Source of the DNA: Lepidostoma basale
Lineage: Eukaryota > Arthropoda > Insecta > Trichoptera > Lepidostomatidae
DNA: 64,000 bases
NCBI GenBank assembly: GCA_022606425.2
Contig: JAHDVF020001052.1
Coordinates: 248,001-312,000 of the forward strand
Direction: 5' to 3'
The position numbers were made by a program, and so were the translations under genes. This document shows, piece by piece, positions 54,579 through 64,000 of this stretch. The notes under the pieces were generated by a model. It was given only the letters and a program-made list of their open reading frames with translations, ran no database searches and was not told where the DNA came from. Positions within the stretch are counted from its first letter, which is position 1. Each line of letters starts with the position of its first letter.

Positions 54579-55489
54579 AGTTCTATTTTTACTGAGTAAC
54601 CATCAACCAAAAAACAACAATTCTTTCAAGGTTAATACTTGGTAAAAGATCAGCAATAATTATTTATTTGGCGCTCTTTGATCCTCTCCGGAGTTATTTC
54701 ATCCCATCATAATAAACATTTCAGATGTTGGAGTTGCGAAACCACAAAAGAAGACCGGAATTGGTTGTTTCATGTTACTCGCGGAAGTTAGTATTGAATA
54801 ACCATTTCCGTTGTTTTCTGTTCCCTCCTCCCGCGAAACATTGATGTGAGTTGAGCGCGGATACGATGAAGATAAATTATTTAGAACCCAGAAGAAATAG
54901 TACCTTTGTAATTTTTGCGTTAGACATTATCCCTCCCCATGAAATATAAAATATCTTTTCATTCCGGGGGAACCTAATACGGGGAGAATGGAAGTTTTAC
55001 GCACCTAAAATACCGGATGGTTCTTGTAAATGTTTAATTCTATTGTGGTCCACGCTGACTTTGTGTTTGTCCGAGTTACGGGCCAATACAGAGCTGGACC
55101 GAGGGTGATTTTATAATTAATAATTCATTCGGCCCTTGACACTATCGTCGCTTGCCTGGCATTAATAACCCAGTCCGGGACTTTACAGCTGACTAAGAAT
55201 TATTTTGAAACGTGTTGAAAATTAAATTGTATTGTTGATTAAATCAGGTAGCACAGAAATTGTGGAAAATCTGTACAATTAAAGGTGGAGATTACAAAGG
55301 TATTGAAATTAATTATTAAAAATGTAAATAAAATGTCAATAAGTGTTAAACTTAAAGGCAAAAAACATTGTAAAGATGCAAAGCGTTTGAATAAAAATAA
55401 TTTCATCATAAAGATGCCATCGGTGTTATATGATACATGTACCAATAAACCATTTTTTTCTTTTTTCGTTTGATTCATGTTTAAACCAC
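54579..55489. other. Spacer, nothing recognised
   Basis: No shared repeat or coding signal. Confidence 0.4.
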
Positions 55490-55880
55490 TATGCACATTT
55501 GTTATTGCCATACATAAATAGGCAGAAATAGGCATATACATAAATAGATGACGCTAGTGTAGAGTGAAATAAAAAAAATGTGAAGATTAGTGCAGCATTC
55601 TAGTATATATACATCTTCCAAAAAATTGTCAGACATGGTGGTCGTAAGAAGGACAGAATGGGAAATGTTGTTAAACATAAAGCGATCGCTCAACCCAACC
55701 AATGACAGGTCATAAGTCCTGTAAGCGCCTCGGCCACCATATTCTGTTCCCAGAAAACAATTTACATCTTCGTCTCAATTGAGATACAATAAATCATTAT
55801 AAAAAAAAAATTATCCGCAATGGGTAAAATCCAGTATTTGTCTACAAGAATTTGTATACATTCAAAGTGTTGTATAAATA
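55490..55880 (-). repeat. Repeat family G, long copy
   Basis: ATAGATGACGCTAGTGTAGA, CATCTTCCAAAAAATTGTCA GACATGGTGGTCG, GCGATCGCTCAACCCAACCA, CATCTTCGTCTCAATTGAGA and TTATCCGCAATGGGTAAAAT CCAGTATTTG. It is the inverted counterpart of 6370-6850, including the ACTCTACACTAGCGTCATCT block. Confidence 0.8.
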
Positions 55881-55939
55881 GGCATGTTTGTTTTTTTATA
55901 TATTAAAATTTTTATTGTTAACCTTTAAATTTACAAGAC

Positions 55940-56165
55940 TACAATATCACAATTTTATTATACATTTTTTTAAAACGTCGCCACAGCTATTTCGCCAAAC
56001 GATTTTAGCATCTTCAGATGTTTCAAACAACGGATGATGTCAACATCGGTTGGCGAAACAGCTGTCGCAGTATTAATAAAAAAAATGGGATATTATAACC
56101 GTGTCGTAAATTTCACATTTAATAATGCTGAAGTATCGTAGTGTTTCGGCCAAAACAACGGAAAA
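55940..56165. repeat. Foldback element, family F
   Basis: Minus arm: ACGTCGCCACAGCTATTTCG CC. Plus arm: GGATGA, T, GTCAACATCGGTTGGC, GAAAC AGCT GTC at 56032-56066. Outer end GTGTTTCGGCCAAAACAACG. The plus motif lost U4 of the core. The minus motif (56017-55980) keeps CTGAAGA but has GTG at the cleavage position. Confidence 0.75.
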
Positions 56166-56643
56166 TTTAATTGATTTTAAATAATCATTTTCGTATTAGC
56201 ATACGACTAAAAAAATTATAATAGTATCTATTTGTTATGGTATAAATCAGAGAGGATTGCAATGTTGTTTCAAAAACTACAAAATAAAATTGATACTATA
56301 TAAGAACAATTAAAAAAATTTCAATGGATTTTTATTTGAAACGGATTTTACCAAAAAAAATTAAATATCAAAAAATCTTTGACTGATATTTAATATATAC
56401 TCGTATATGTTTTTATTCTTTGAGTATAAAACCTAGTAAAAATTAATATTGTTTAAGATGTCAAATTATATTTTATGGTGGTGATATGTTCTTCACTAGA
56501 AACTATATCGAGAGTTGATTATACTCGAGCAACGCGAATCGTGTCCCTTTATTAAAATTTGTTTGTTTGTTATTATAATTAAATGTTTTCGTAAAAAAAA
56601 AATAATATAATATAATATTCGAGGAACAAAATTTTGATTATTT
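56166..56643. other. Spacer, nothing recognised
   Basis: AT-rich, no motif. Confidence 0.4.
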
Positions 56644-57335
56644 TCAACTAAACTAAACTAACTAACCACCACGCCGTCTCCCCGAAGGGGTAGGCAGAAA
56701 GAATGGACTGCCACACTTTTCTTTCCTGACATATTTCTCTCGCTTCCTCAACATTCATACATCGATTTCTCTGACTCCTCACATGGCCGACATTCAATAT
56801 TTGATTTATTTGATCGTGCCACGTTTTCCTCGGTCGTCCTCTATTTCTGGTTCCATTTACATCATTAACATATAATTTTTTTACCATTCTTTCTTCATTC
56901 ATTCTTTCCATATGTCCAAACCATCTTAATGATCCTTTCATTATTTTGTTCATGACACCATCATTCGCACCGCATTCACTTCTTATATTTTCATTCGGCA
57001 CTCTATCATACACAGAGTATCCACACATTCTTCTGAAGAGATCTCATTTCAATTGCATTTATTCTACTTTCATCCTTCTTTTGCCAGTTCCATGCTTCGC
57101 TTCCATACATAAGGGTCCGTAGAAGAACACCATTGTGCACTGCCATTCTAGCTTTTTTTGATAGGTTTTTGTTTGCGATGACAACTTTAAGTGCACCATT
57201 CACTTTGTTGCCTGCCCCAACCCTTCTTTCAATATCCCTCTCCACTCGCCCATCTCTTGTAAACATACTACCTAAATACACGAACTCAACTACTTGCTCC
57301 AAATTTTCACCATTATTTTTTATCAACTTAAACTA
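56644..57335 (-). pseudogene. RTE-like LINE 3' fragment with near-perfect TSD
   Basis: Minus-strand frames read NLEQVVEFVYLGSMFTRDGR, NWQKKDESRINAIEMRSLQ, a one-base insertion, then MCGYSVYDRVPNENIRSECG, SLRWFGHMERMNEERM and RGRPRKTWHDQ. An in-frame loss of six codons removes RACMTR before CMNVEEA. Flanks TCAACTAAACTA (56644-56655) and TCAACTTAAACTA (57323-57335) differ by one base and are probably the target duplication. Confidence 0.9.
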
Positions 57336-58360
57336 CTCGCTGTCGCCGGCAGGTGTCGGCATCGCCATTAGAATATTTTATACTCGTAATTTAAAACTTT
57401 TTGAGCATATGGCGAATGATAAAACTGTTTTACTTTATTTTAACCAGTAACAATAATTTTACATAAAATATTTTTAAAAGTAATATTAGCATTGTAAAAG
57501 AGAAAAAAGTATGGAACAGCCACAGACAAACGTTGAATAATATATATTGAAATAATATCACGCAAATGAAAAAGAAAACGCTATTTATGAATACCAAAAA
57601 ACAAAACGCTATTAATTCAGCTGTTGTTTAGACAAAAACCAAAATGGAATTATCAAATTTTGATCTCGTTTGAATTATTTTTTCATTAAAAATAATAGGA
57701 TTACAAAACCAATTTAAAAAAAAGGAGCAATTAAAACGAATTTGAATACAGTGAAAATTTTGTACACATAAATATTATTCTTAATGAAATGCCAAAGTAA
57801 TCTATGACATCAAAATATGAAGGGATAGACTTAAAGATCGCATGAGGAATATCATAATAATATTGATAAATGAGGCTGAGGATATATCATGATGGAGTAG
57901 ATAACTAATGAGGGACTGGTACGGTCAAGTCCAAATAATGGACATCATTAGACTCCCTCCACTCCTCCAACAAAATTTCTTCCTTTCTCTCAGAGTTACA
58001 TCTAATCAATCCTGAAGTAGATGTATACTGGTAAAACAAACTTTAATTGAAAAAATAATTTAATATTTAAATAACTACGTTTTCCTTTCTCTCGGGGTTA
58101 CATCTCAACATTTCTAAAGTAGACAATAAAATCAAATATTATTTATTTCACAACATCATCAGCTTCACGTGACTCGTGAAAGATTTCTTGAATATGGAAA
58201 AACAGCTCAGAATCACTTCACAGGAGGAACAACTGTCTAGAAAACAGACCATATAGGTGTGGCAAGGAGAATATCATTACGTGAAGACACGCAAGGCTTT
58301 GAGGGACAGCACAGAAACGACGCAGCAGAAAATTTTTATTATTTTTTATTATTATTATTA
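57336..58360. other. Spacer with a local direct repeat
   Basis: TTCCTTTCTCTC followed by GTTACATCT occurs near 57990 and again near 58083 with similar following sequence. Nothing else was recognised. Confidence 0.4.
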
Positions 58361-58597
58361 TTTTTTATGTACACAACAGGTCGTTTGGACCCAATTACTG
58401 TATATAATTTATTTTTTAGATATTATATTGATTCTCGTGACGTGTGATAGGTAGCCAATCTATCGCCATTTTATTGTCACGTGAATTCCACACCAGACCA
58501 AAGACAGTGTGACAATCACACTGCCATCGCCGGGAACCGAACCCAGGACCTTCGGCATGGAAGTCAGAGCTCGTAACCACTCTGCCACGAAGGTCGT
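58361..58597 (-). mobile_element. SINE, tail type 1, full length
   Basis: Minus strand: CGACCTTCGTGGCAGAGTGG, GGGTTCGGTTCCCGGCGATG (B-box region), ATTCACGTGACAATAAAATG, AATTGGGTCCAAACGACCTG TTGTGTAC and an A-rich end. Confidence 0.93.
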
Positions 58598-59439
58598 CAA
58601 GGTCGTCAGAATAGAAGACGTAAGATGATACAACGTCTTCCCTTGATCTAGATGCCCCAGAGTGTGTGGGTCATGGATTGCACTCTTTATATGAGAACCC
58701 ACAACCGTGAAAAACAGTCCTCTTCAGATTCAAGAGACAGTCAACAATAATAGTAATGAAATAGAAGAATAAGAAAATTCGAAGCAAATTTGATCTACTG
58801 AATTAAGCACAAATTCGGCGAAAACTCCAAGTACTTTTATTGCCAGTTATTTTTTTGGCAATTGAAAATTAGCTTATCTCTTGAATTCCCGCCCGGTTCC
58901 AGTGCGGAACAGATAAGAAGCTTAAATCCGGCTCTGACGGGACTTACGTTACCAAATATTAATACAGCCTAGGGATTATGTTTCTTTAAATAAGTAATGT
59001 GGAATACTCGCAGACTTGTTGTGCGGGGCGCGGGCGGGCGGAGTGCAGGCTTTTAGGCGAGGTGCCCTCTCGCAGGAAATATTTTCACAACAACACTCGA
59101 ATGCTTGACATGCCGCCCTTTGTGGAACTCTGTGTGATTTTGGAGTGAGTACCTTCATTTTTGACGTTTATGAAGTATAACACTTATTTTTCATATCTCA
59201 ATTTTATAGTATGCGAATCAGTGGCTTATCCATGGAGTTCTGAGAAACACGAATACAATAGAGTTAAACAATATATACATCTTTGTTATTTTTTATTTAT
59301 TTATTTATTTTATAGACATACAATAATAATACTGTATTTCCATGAGTACACTTCTTATTATGGGACAAAAATAACAATTTACTCATTTTATAATTACATG
59401 CGTGTATGTAATTATAAAATAAGTACAATAGACACAGTG
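58598..59439. other. Spacer with a short palindrome
   Basis: TTTTATAATTACAT and its complement ATGTAATTATAAAA form a hairpin at about 59386-59420, just before an RTE scrap. A GC-rich patch near 59018-59075 shows nothing. Confidence 0.4.
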
Positions 59440-59550
59440 TATGCATGTTGAAGAAGCGAGAGAAGTGTGTCAAGAAAAACAATTGTGGCAGTCCATTTTT
59501 CTGCCTATCCCTTCGGAAAGACGGCGTGATGGTTAGTTAGTTAGTTTGTT
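59440..59550 (+). pseudogene. RTE-like LINE last about 100 bases
   Basis: GCATGTTGAAGAAGCGAGAG, TGGCAGTCCATTTTTCTGCC, AAGACGGCGTGATGGTTAGT TAGTTAG. A very short 5'-truncated insertion. Confidence 0.85.
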
Positions 59551-59898
59551 ATAATAACATACAAATATACAACAATCGTAATACATTCAGGAAATCAAAA
59601 CACAGACTTAGAAACTAAAAAGATATAAATTTCATTAATTTCATTGAAAACACATGTTTTCTAAATAACAAAAAGTTCAATTTTCCGTTAAATACGGCGT
59701 TAACGGAAATTAAGTGATTTTAGTAAAAAAATATTTCCTTTTTAATTTAAATCTAAAAGATTGGTTTGCAGCTAACTCTAATATCTTTGCTGGTTATTGA
59801 GTTGCCACTTGAGCCTTTATTATGTGGTAGTTTCCCGGTGCTTTTCACATTTTTGTATTCAATAGTATATTTGAACTGAATTATTATGTAATTTTTTT
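59551..59898. other. Spacer, nothing recognised
   Basis: No motif was seen. Confidence 0.4.
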
Positions 59899-60070
59899 GC
59901 TAACTATTCTCATAACATGTGATGCTAATCTATCACCATTTTTATTTTTACGTGAATTCCACCAGACCAAAGACAGCGATACAATATTTTTTTCACAATT
60001 TCATCGCCGGAAATCAAACCATGTCCTTCGGTATGGTAATAGATGTTGCCACTCTGGCACGAAAGCCGTC
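59899..60070 (-). mobile_element. SINE, degenerate, 3'-incomplete
   Basis: Minus strand: GACGGCTTTCGTGCCAGAGT, ACCGAAGGACATGGTTTGAT, body ATTCACGTAAAAATAAAAAT and ACATGTTATGAGAAT. The tail is missing. Confidence 0.8.
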
Positions 60071-60129
60071 TATAATTAAAATTTGAAAAATTAATATACT
60101 GAAGATGATAATAATAAGTGATGAGATCT

Positions 60130-60300
60130 GAATAAGACAAGAAATAGAAGAAGACCGAAGAAATCGTGGCATGATCAAATCAATCAAATTTTAAAATGGC
60201 CACGTGAGTAATGTTTAATATTTGATGGCCACGTGAGTTGGAAAAAGCAAAGTGCGTGCATGACACCATGTATGAATTGAGGAAACGAGAGAAATTCGTA
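60130..60300 (+). pseudogene. RTE-like LINE 3' fragment with internal duplication
   Basis: GAAATAGAAGAAGACCGAAG, TGGCATGATCAAATCAATCA, then ATGGCCACGTGAGT twice (near 60196 and 60226), and AGTGCGTGCATGACACCATG. Corresponds to RGRPRKTWHDQ to CMTRCM. Confidence 0.8.
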
Positions 60301-61394
60301 AAGAAAGAATTTTTACCTTCATACCATCACTCAAAATATCATATTTGATGGAAAACATCGCTTTTTATTAGATTAAAAATTTATGTTTGTTCATTTTTAA
60401 TATATAAAAACAACGTTGATATTTCTAGTAAAATCTTTATTAATTCACATTAATCATGTAGGTTTCAGTGAAAATCATATCGTGATATTGCGATTTAAAA
60501 TAAACATATTTTTTTGAACTGATTGTTTGTTTACCATTCATTTGTGTAAAATTGTGAGATATAATAAATTCGTGTATCTAAAAAAACAGTTTTTTGGTTA
60601 AGGCAATTTTTTCCATGTAAGTGTGTGAAATATCATAGGTATTTGTTATTGCCAGAATAATGAAGTAAATATCCAAATGAAATATTTTACATTGAGAAAA
60701 ATTACGGTTAGGTAGGTACTGCATGTGTGGTACTATACAGGTACTGCAAAATTTACGGTCAGGTAGGTACTGAATGACATTTAATTACCTCTTTGGAGTG
60801 ACGGTATGAATGTTAGTTACATAATTTAATCGTGTTCATTTACTATTTTATATAATTCATTCTGAAATTAAAAATAACGTCATTTTTGTGGTTTTAAAAT
60901 GTGGATACAGCATTGCCTGTGCGTTAGTTCCCGTAGCGCCCCTGAGAGCATCCTTATCGATCGTGACAAGCTACGCAGTGTCATCGTCTTGTGAATTACG
61001 TATGTACAAAGGCACGTCCATAATATATTATGTACGTGCGTGAAGGTTATAAATAGGTATGTACTGTCAATAATTAATATGCCGACCTTCCCACCATCGC
61101 GTTAATAAATTATTTTATTGTTTAACGATCTAAGTTTGACTCTGTGCTATGAATTCCATCAAATACCCATCCAACGTTTAGAAATACCACACGATATTTG
61201 ATTATTTTAGTACAACATCAAAAGAAAGACAGCTTGCTGCGGTACCTAGAAGCCAAAAAAGGAAAAGCACTGTTAGAAAACTGTATGTAAACAACAAAGC
61301 CCGTCAAGTGACATACCTGTGCCTAAAATAATCTTAAATAAATACGACTTAATTTTTTTTTTAATCAAACCGTTAAAATCGTCAAAAAATTGGT
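60301..61394. other. Spacer, nothing recognised
   Basis: A local repeat of AGGTAGGTACTG near 60712 and 60761. No gene. Confidence 0.4.
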
Positions 61395-61885
61395 TTGGAT
61401 TGGGGTGCATTCGGTAAATTATGCCATATTTGGAAAAATCCACGAACCCCCGTCAACCTTAAACGGAAGGTGGTTGACTGTTGCATCTTATGATGTATTT
61501 GAAACTATAACATTGTCTCAGAAAAGTGCAAATAAAAAAAGAATTGTCCAAATGGAAAGAGCAATCTTGGAAATCACTATAAAGACCCAGAACAGGTGTG
61601 ACAGAAATCATCGGAAGGGTGGCAGCGCTTAATTAGCCCTGGGCAGGCTATGTCGCTCGCACCTCTGGCGATATATGGACAAAACGTCTCGTTTGCTGGT
61701 ATCCTTGAACTGCGACCTGAAACCCATTACTTCCTCAACTTCGAAGGAGGGACGAAATTTAAAAAAACCGCCGGTACGACATGGATGAGTGTTGTCCAGG
61801 ATCGACAGATATGGAAGCAGATGGAGGAAGTCTACGTCCAGGAGCGAAAGGATTTAGGCTGATGATAATGATGGTGATGATTTGT
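61395..61885 (+). pseudogene. LINE C-terminal fragment with GATGAT tail
   Basis: Frames read FETITLSQKSANKKRIVQ, MERAILEITIKT, then after shifts a WAGY-type stretch, and finally WMSVVQDRQIWKQMEEVYVQ ERKDLG followed by stop and TGATGATAATGATGGTGAT. The order Q-ANK-R-Q.MERA..GI and the WM...QDR..W...EEVYVQ ending is standard for this insect LINE group. Confidence 0.8.
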
Positions 61886-61919
61886 TTGTTTCTCGAACAA
61901 CAATGTAAAATTCCATATT

Positions 61920-62240
61920 AAATATCTATGACATATGTCTAGACATTTGATAATGCCTTAGACAGGCGAATAATGTCATTCATATATAATACCAATGTCA
62001 TTCACATAAAATAATAGTATACTAAAACTTTTAGAAAACAGATGTTTTCATTCGTATTAAATACAATTTATTTATGATGAAAACGTTTATATTGTTCTCC
62101 TGATGATGAAGGTGTAAGCCTTCGAAACATGTCTAGAAAAATAAACTCAAAAGTAGAAAAAACAGTGTTTTAATTTACAAAAAAATCGACGTCTGTTTTC
62201 TATTTTATGGGAATCACATGTTTCTTCTTGCAGAGGTATA
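61920..62240. repeat. Families E and D fragments bearing the best GTC hammerhead-like motif
   Basis: Family E: TTTGATAATGCCTTAGACAG GCGAATAATGTCATTC (61946-61982) and AACAGATGTTTTCATTCGTA. Family D-type arm: CTGATGATGAAGGTGTAAGC CTTCGAAACATGTC, then AAAACAGTGTTTTAATTTAC. A second E arm runs to 62240 in reverse. Confidence 0.75.
62090..62143 (+). ncRNA. Hammerhead-like motif, canonical core and GTC
   Basis: CTGATGA (62100-62106), T, stem II GAAGG/CCTTC (62108-62112 with 62119-62123), GAAA (62124-62127), C AT G minimal stem III, GTC (62131-62133). Stem I pairs TTCT (62095-62098) with AGAA (62135-62138) and TATT (62090-62093) with AATA (62140-62143), with one mismatch at the cleavage-proximal position and one between the helices. 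The only departure from the hammerhead core is the extra T before stem II, as in the other families. Confidence 0.65.
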
Positions 62241-62295
62241 ATCCAATGATTTCAATTTACAACTAGTGCATCAATAAAAATATAAAATGGACATT

Positions 62296-62430
62296 TAATT
62301 CACGTGATAAAAAAATTTCGATATATAAGCTACCTATCACATGTTGTGAGAATCAATATAATAGCTATTCCCTTTACATCGATATGGTTCGCGCTGTAAT
62401 GATGTAGAGAATTTTTTTTTAAGAATAATA
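62296..62430 (+). mobile_element. SINE, tail type 2, 5'-truncated
   Basis: AATTCACGTGATAAAAAAAT, CACATGTTGTGAGAATCAAT, then CCTTTACATCGATATGGTTC GCGCTGTAATGATGTAGAG. The tRNA head is missing. Confidence 0.85.
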
Positions 62431-62514
62431 GTGATAATTTTGTAAAACGACTATTTCATTTATTTTAATTTATTATATCCATTAGAGATTTTAAAATAAT
62501 ATGTTTGATTTAAA

Positions 62515-62685
62515 AAAATAGAACACTTTATATGTAACCACGGTATGGTTTTATAATTGATAAATAACTAGTTTCGCTGTACCCAAGCTTCATCGGGGAA
62601 ATATAATAACTGTTATTATATTAGTTAGCATCAATTATAATAACCGTACTGTGGTTAAATTCAAAATGTTTTATTTTTTCATATC
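62515..62685. repeat. Foldback element, family A, third copy
   Basis: ATGTAACCACGGTATGGTTT, AACTAGTTTCGCTGTACCCA AGCTTCATCGGGG on the left, AGTTAGCATCAATTATAATA ACCGTACTGTGG on the right. The minus-strand motif is CCGATGA, A, GCTTGGGTACAGC, GAAAC TAG TT; U4 of the core is changed to C. The right arm is shortened. Confidence 0.75.
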
Positions 62686-62737
62686 CATAAATAAAAAAAT
62701 ACAGTCTTCAGAGGGTTTATTTCATTACATCAATCAC

Positions 62738-62775
62738 TCTAAAGATGGAGACTACATTGATCTCCGAAACGTCAG
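62738..62775 (+). ncRNA. Hammerhead-like motif, isolated family
   Basis: CTAAAGA, T, stem GGAGA/TCTCC (five pairs), GAAAC, GTC. The core has one change (G5 to A), and stem III is reduced to nothing between GAAAC and GTC. It may be decayed. Confidence 0.35.
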
Positions 62776-62789
62776 TCTCTGATGAAAAC

Positions 62790-63291
62790 ATTGGAGGCGG
62801 ACATAATCACGATCCAAAGATTGACCAAAAATTCTAATTTTTAAATATATGTGAAAACGAACCTTTTAAAAATAGAATAGATAAAGGGGGTTACATGAAT
62901 CATTCTGAGTGAACCGCAAGACCCTCCAGTACCTACTCTACGGTACACAATGTAATGTATTCGTGTAGATAGTTAGGTACTTGAACGTCGAGATCTCACC
63001 GCAAGCGGCCTCGCGGCTGACAAGTTAAATGTGCGTGAGTTTTAATTAGAAAATTTCATGGAATGAAAATCATTAGGCGCACGACACAAAGGAATGTGTG
63101 AAATAAACCGCGGGAATATTTCTGTTTTCGGCATTTGGAAACGGTTCCCTAACTTAGGAAAAATTAATAACACAGCGTGTACACGGAAATTAAAATCTAA
63201 AAACATTACGTCACTATTGATTTTATCATTTGTGTTTTGGTGTGAGTGTCTTTAATTTCACGAAACTATCTCGGTGTTATAATCAAACTGT
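62790..63291. other. Spacer, nothing recognised
   Basis: No motif was seen. Confidence 0.4.
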
Positions 63292-63859
63292 ATTGTTTTG
63301 TATTTATTGCAAAGAATTGGACTAAGCTGGGTAGCTTTCGGAAACATGAGTTACATCCTTAAAAACCGGAAAATATCGATCAACCTGAAACGAAAAGTGT
63401 ATGAAGCCTGCGTTCTGCCAGTTCTACTTATGGTCTTGAAACTGTTACAATATCCAAACAAAGTGCCGAGAAACTACGAGTGACCCAAAGAGCCATGGAA
63501 AGAACCATGTTAGGAATAAGCCTAAGAGACAGAGTCAGACACGATACGGTGAGAGAAAAAACAAAGGTCACTGACATCATCCACCGGGTGGCGACTCTAA
63601 AATGGTAATGGGCAGGTCACATAGCCAGAAGCTCAGATGAAAAGTCTACAAGAAGACTGCTGACTTGGAGACCGTGGACGGCGAAGATAAGTGCAGGGCG
63701 ACCGCAACTACGGTGGAAGGATGATCTGAACAGACACGTCGGAAAAACCTGGATGCAGTCTGCACAAGACAGAAAGACATGGAAGCAAATGGAGGAGTAC
63801 TTTGTCCAGGAGTGGACGGGAATAGGCTGAGGAAGAAGAAGGAAGAAGATTGTTTTGTA
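63292..63859 (+). mobile_element. 5'-truncated LINE with 11-bp TSD
   Basis: Frames read MSYILKNRKISINLKRKVYE ACVLPVL, then with shifts RVTQRAMERTMLGISLRDRV, KTKVTDIIHRVATLKW, WAGHIARSSDEKSTRRLLTW and GRPQLRWKDDLN, ending at WKQMEEYFVQEWTGIG, stop and a GAGGAAGAAGAAGGAAGAAG tail. ATTGTTTTGTA is present at 63292-63302 and 63849-63859. Confidence 0.88.
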
Positions 63860-64000
63860 AACATTTTTTACGTCGGAAAATGTTTTTCTACAAAATACTT
63901 TGTAAATAAAACTGCAAAAAAATATTATTTCGTTTTTGCTCTACTTTCCCGGGATTTCGTACATTAATCAAATATATAAAAATGTAGTAAAACCTGAAAC

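Noticed and set aside
1..64000. Host protein-coding gene with introns
   Set aside because: No run of exon-like frames with splice signals or recognisable host domains was found; all recognised protein homology is from mobile elements.

Overview
This is a 64-kb stretch of AT-rich animal DNA, most likely from an insect and probably a moth or butterfly. The grounds for that are inference: tRNA-derived SINEs, RTE-like and other non-LTR retrotransposons, TTTGA-tailed LINE ends, a mariner remnant, and repeated TACTCGTA octamers. I find no host gene, no functional tRNA or rRNA gene, and nothing prokaryotic. Almost everything recognisable is mobile-element debris in AT-rich spacer.

Layout. The best element is a nearly intact RTE-like non-LTR retrotransposon (about 14158-17133). 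It has an apurinic-type endonuclease region and a reverse transcriptase, and is broken by one probable single-base deletion and one nonsense codon. About twenty further pieces of the same family, almost all from its 3' end, are scattered through the window; several are nested in other repeats and two have perfect 12-13 bp target-site duplications (TSDs). Other LINE families lie at 838-1005, 3633-4170, 33230-34500, 41535-42950, 47154-47965, 49695-50430, 53140-53560, 61395-61885 and 63303-63848. About a dozen copies of one tRNA-derived SINE are present with two different 3' tails; one tail matches the 3' end of the LINE pieces at 41535-42950. A mariner fragment lies at 54050-54578, a minisatellite with a 119-bp higher-order period at 25170-25930, and a candidate terminal-inverted-repeat element at 44852-45577.

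The most interesting layer is a set of foldback (inverted-repeat) elements, called families A-F here, plus isolated relatives. Nearly every family carries, often on both strands, a motif with the architecture of a minimal type I hammerhead ribozyme: CTGANGA, one nucleotide, a short stem-loop, GAAAC, two to four nucleotides, then GTH. The stem II sequence differs completely between families but remains self-complementary, which points to selection on RNA structure. The best examples are at 729-785, 7491-7572, 17391-17499, 29430-29475 and 62090-62143. Hammerhead ribozymes are known from Penelope-like elements and retrozymes, so these foldbacks may be non-autonomous relatives of such elements. 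No Penelope reverse transcriptase is visible here.

The parts do not form a gene pathway. The functional relationships I can propose are parasitic: the LINE whose 3' tail the SINE copies probably mobilised it, and the self-cleaving RNA motifs probably process transcripts of the foldback elements. Copies have inserted into each other repeatedly (SINE in RTE, RTE in foldback, LINE in LINE), which gives a relative age order.
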